Positions 7,440-8,471 of a DNA stretch of 8,471 nt are shown here, one piece after another (position 1 is the first letter of the stretch; the number at the start of each line of letters is the position of its first letter). This DNA is from Arenicella sp. GTDB lineage: Bacteria > Pseudomonadota > Gammaproteobacteria > Arenicellales > Arenicellaceae. The stretch spans positions 1 to 8,471 of the forward strand of contig JAHHOC010000349.1 of assembly GCA_018677115.1 (NCBI GenBank). The letters are read 5' to 3'. The position numbers and the translations under genes are program-made. Under the pieces are notes generated by a model, which was not told the DNA's origin, did not search any database, and saw nothing but the letters and a program-made list of their open reading frames with translations.

Positions 7440-7964
7440 TCACCCCTGATTGGCAAGCTTGGCGAGCGAACGGCGGTAAAGCCTGGTGGCAACTGCTACA
7501 CCAAAATCAACTTCCGGCCGCAGGCCAAAAGCGCGCATCATCGCCGCAATCATCGCGAAATGATGAACAGCATGTGCTTGCAGGAATAGCAATTCGCGCT
7601 CAATGGATGTGGCCACCGATTCTCCCAGCTGCTGGTCCTCAATCCATAGTTCCCCCTGATAAGCAGCGAAATCTATCGCCTCGAACTGCTGACAAATTGC
7701 GCTGAATTCCTGCTGCGCACATTGCAGGCTGGTTTCCAATTCGCAATCACGTTCACGGCTGTCGTAGCATATCATCCTGCCTTGTAGCTGATTTATAAAA
7801 CAGCGGTAATGCTCCAGAACATGCCGGAAGTGTGTTCCGATGGTTGACTCGAAGGCAGGCCGATATGCCAGATTATATTGGGCCGGTTTCAGTCCCCCGA
7901 GTAATTCGGAACCCTGTTTAAGTGCCGAGATATTAGCCTCAATCAAATTTTGAACATCTGTCAT
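7440..7964 (-). CDS. DinB/YfiT-like putative metalloprotein
   Basis: A 174-residue, mostly helical, cytoplasmic-looking protein of the DinB-like four-helix bundle type. The diagnostic pattern is a His-rich segment in helix 2 (THFRHVLEHY, with H45, H48 and H52) and an HxxxH in helix 4 (HAVHHFAMI, H131 and H135). In this superfamily one helix-2 His plus the helix-4 HxxxH pair bind a divalent metal, and several members are thiol-dependent transferases or hydrolases; the substrate here is unknown. An in-frame TAA six codons upstream (7980-7982) with no other start in between fixes the ATG. The Shine-Dalgarno is poor. It is followed after 18 bp by the NRDE gene and preceded by a 190-bp gap after rsmE. 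Confidence 0.8.
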   Translation of the reverse strand: MTDVQNLIEANISALKQGSELLGGLKPAQYNLAYRPAFESTIGTHFRHVLEHYRCFINQLQGRMICYDSRERDCELETSLQCAQQEFSAICQQFEAIDFAAYQGELWIEDQQLGESVATSIERELLFLQAHAVHHFAMIAAMMRAFGLRPEVDFGVAVATRLYRRSLAKLANQG

Positions 7965-8154
7965 ACGGGTCGCCGGGAATTACGTGAATCAAATATTAAG
8001 GTGAGATCCTGGCCATGCTGAATGTTTGCTACCGTGCATTGCATCATATATCTGCCAGCAGCATAGTTGCTATTCGGTCGCTGGCTTTATTAATCTTGCT
8101 GCGCTTGTAGACCTTGCCATATTTCGATTTCTTTCACAATACTGGTATCCGGCA
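7965..8154. other. 190-bp spacer between rsmE and the DinB-like gene
   Basis: No recognised gene. It holds GCCAGC (8054-8059) and GCTGGC (8080-8085) around a 20-nt loop in which AGCA/TGCT can pair further, and, on the minus strand, a 22-codon ORF (8090-8158) whose ATG overlaps the rsmE stop as ATGA. A TAATAT at about 7994-8000 on the minus strand could be a -10 for the DinB-like gene, but its -35 is poor. None of these is strong enough to call alone. Confidence 0.35.
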
Positions 8155-8471
8155 TCATTCCATAACCAACAACATCGCCGCAGCAAGCGCTGCTGTTTCT
8201 GTTCGCAAGATGTAGTCACCAAACCTTACAGGATCAGCTCCAGCCCTGTTAAACATAGCCACCTCATTGGGTGAGAAACCGCCTTCTGGTCCGATACAAG
8301 TGGTAATAAATGATCCACAATCTCGATATTGCTCTGCGCCTTTTCCATCGCGGTCTGCATACAAAAGTACAGACCCCTGATCTTCGCTGTGCATAATTAG
8401 TGATTCGAGACTACGGCCATTCCGGATTTGCGGTAACCACGGATTGTGTGATTGCTTGCAGGCCTCAACCG
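8155..8471 (-). CDS. rsmE: 16S rRNA (uracil-1498-N3)-methyltransferase, C-terminal part only
   Basis: RsmE is a SPOUT-class methyltransferase that modifies U1498 of 16S rRNA using S-adenosylmethionine. Only the last 105 residues are in the window; the gene runs off the right edge, and about 140 N-terminal residues (PUA-like domain and start of the SPOUT fold) lie beyond it. The frame is open from the edge through EACKQSHNPWLPQI, a typical RsmE stretch. The SAM-binding trefoil knot follows: CIGPEGGFSPNE (fragment 58-69) and YILRTETAAL (86-95). The end (AAAMLLVME) is a few residues shorter than in E. coli but otherwise normal. Reading from 8392 alone would miss the N-terminal 25 residues of this fragment. 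Confidence 0.96.
   Translation of the reverse strand, partial: VEACKQSHNPWLPQIRNGRSLESLIMHSEDQGSVLLYADRDGKGAEQYRDCGSFITTCIGPEGGFSPNEVAMFNRAGADPVRFGDYILRTETAALAAAMLLVME

Noticed and set aside
8054..8085. GCCAGC/GCTGGC hairpin followed by TTTATT on the plus strand, considered as a terminator
   Set aside because: No plus-strand gene ends nearby, the T-run is interrupted, and on the minus strand no T-run follows; the 20-nt loop is long.
8090..8160. Possible frameshift at the end of rsmE, with the short downstream ORF as its lost C-terminus
   Set aside because: RsmE normally ends soon after the RTETAAL helix, and the downstream peptide does not resemble the usual RsmE tail, so the stop appears genuine.
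8026..8274. 82-residue plus-strand ORF across the rsmE end and spacer
   Set aside because: It is antisense to the rsmE SAM-binding region, with Cys/Ser/His-rich composition and no family resemblance.
1..8471. Search for mobile elements, CRISPR arrays, tRNAs, toxin-antitoxin or defence genes
   Set aside because: No transposase, integrase, regular repeat array, cloverleaf-like sequence or defence-type domain is visible on either strand.

Overview
The window looks like chromosomal DNA of a gammaproteobacterium. The valine-tRNA synthetase closely follows the enterobacterial/pseudomonad type as I know it, and the neighbours (RsmE, an OlsB-OlsA pair, an LpxO-type hydroxylase) fit a Gram-negative with an outer membrane. 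There are no tRNAs, rRNAs, insertion sequences, phage genes or CRISPR arrays, and nothing suggests recent transfer. The taxonomic call is an inference from protein resemblance alone.

Layout. The left edge cuts valS (plus strand), which lacks about 60 N-terminal residues including the HIGH motif. Everything after it is on the minus strand. valS and the first minus-strand gene converge with zero intervening bases: their stop codons abut inside a 10-bp palindrome. Read in the direction of transcription, right to left, the minus strand carries: the 3' part of rsmE (cut by the right edge); a 190-bp gap; a DinB/YfiT-like putative metalloprotein; an NRDE/TANGO2-family protein 18 bp later; a 142-bp gap with several small dyads; and then six tightly spaced genes. 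These six are olsB, olsA, a secreted YHS-domain protein, an unrecognised four-helix membrane protein, an LpxO/OlsC-type Fe(II)/2-oxoglutarate dioxygenase and a DUF4345-like membrane protein.

How the genes may work together. OlsB and OlsA are the two acyltransferases that build ornithine lipid, a phosphorus-free membrane lipid. They overlap by 8 bp, with olsA starting at a TTG. The dioxygenase three genes downstream belongs to the family that hydroxylates acyl chains of lipid A (LpxO) or of ornithine lipid (OlsC). The plausible reading is an operon for making and hydroxylating an aminolipid, or for parallel outer-membrane remodelling, with three accessory proteins of unknown role (YHS, 4-TM, DUF4345). 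That grouping is the most interesting thing here, but each enzyme belongs to a known family, and I see no wholly new machinery such as a defence island, retroelement or novel RNA.
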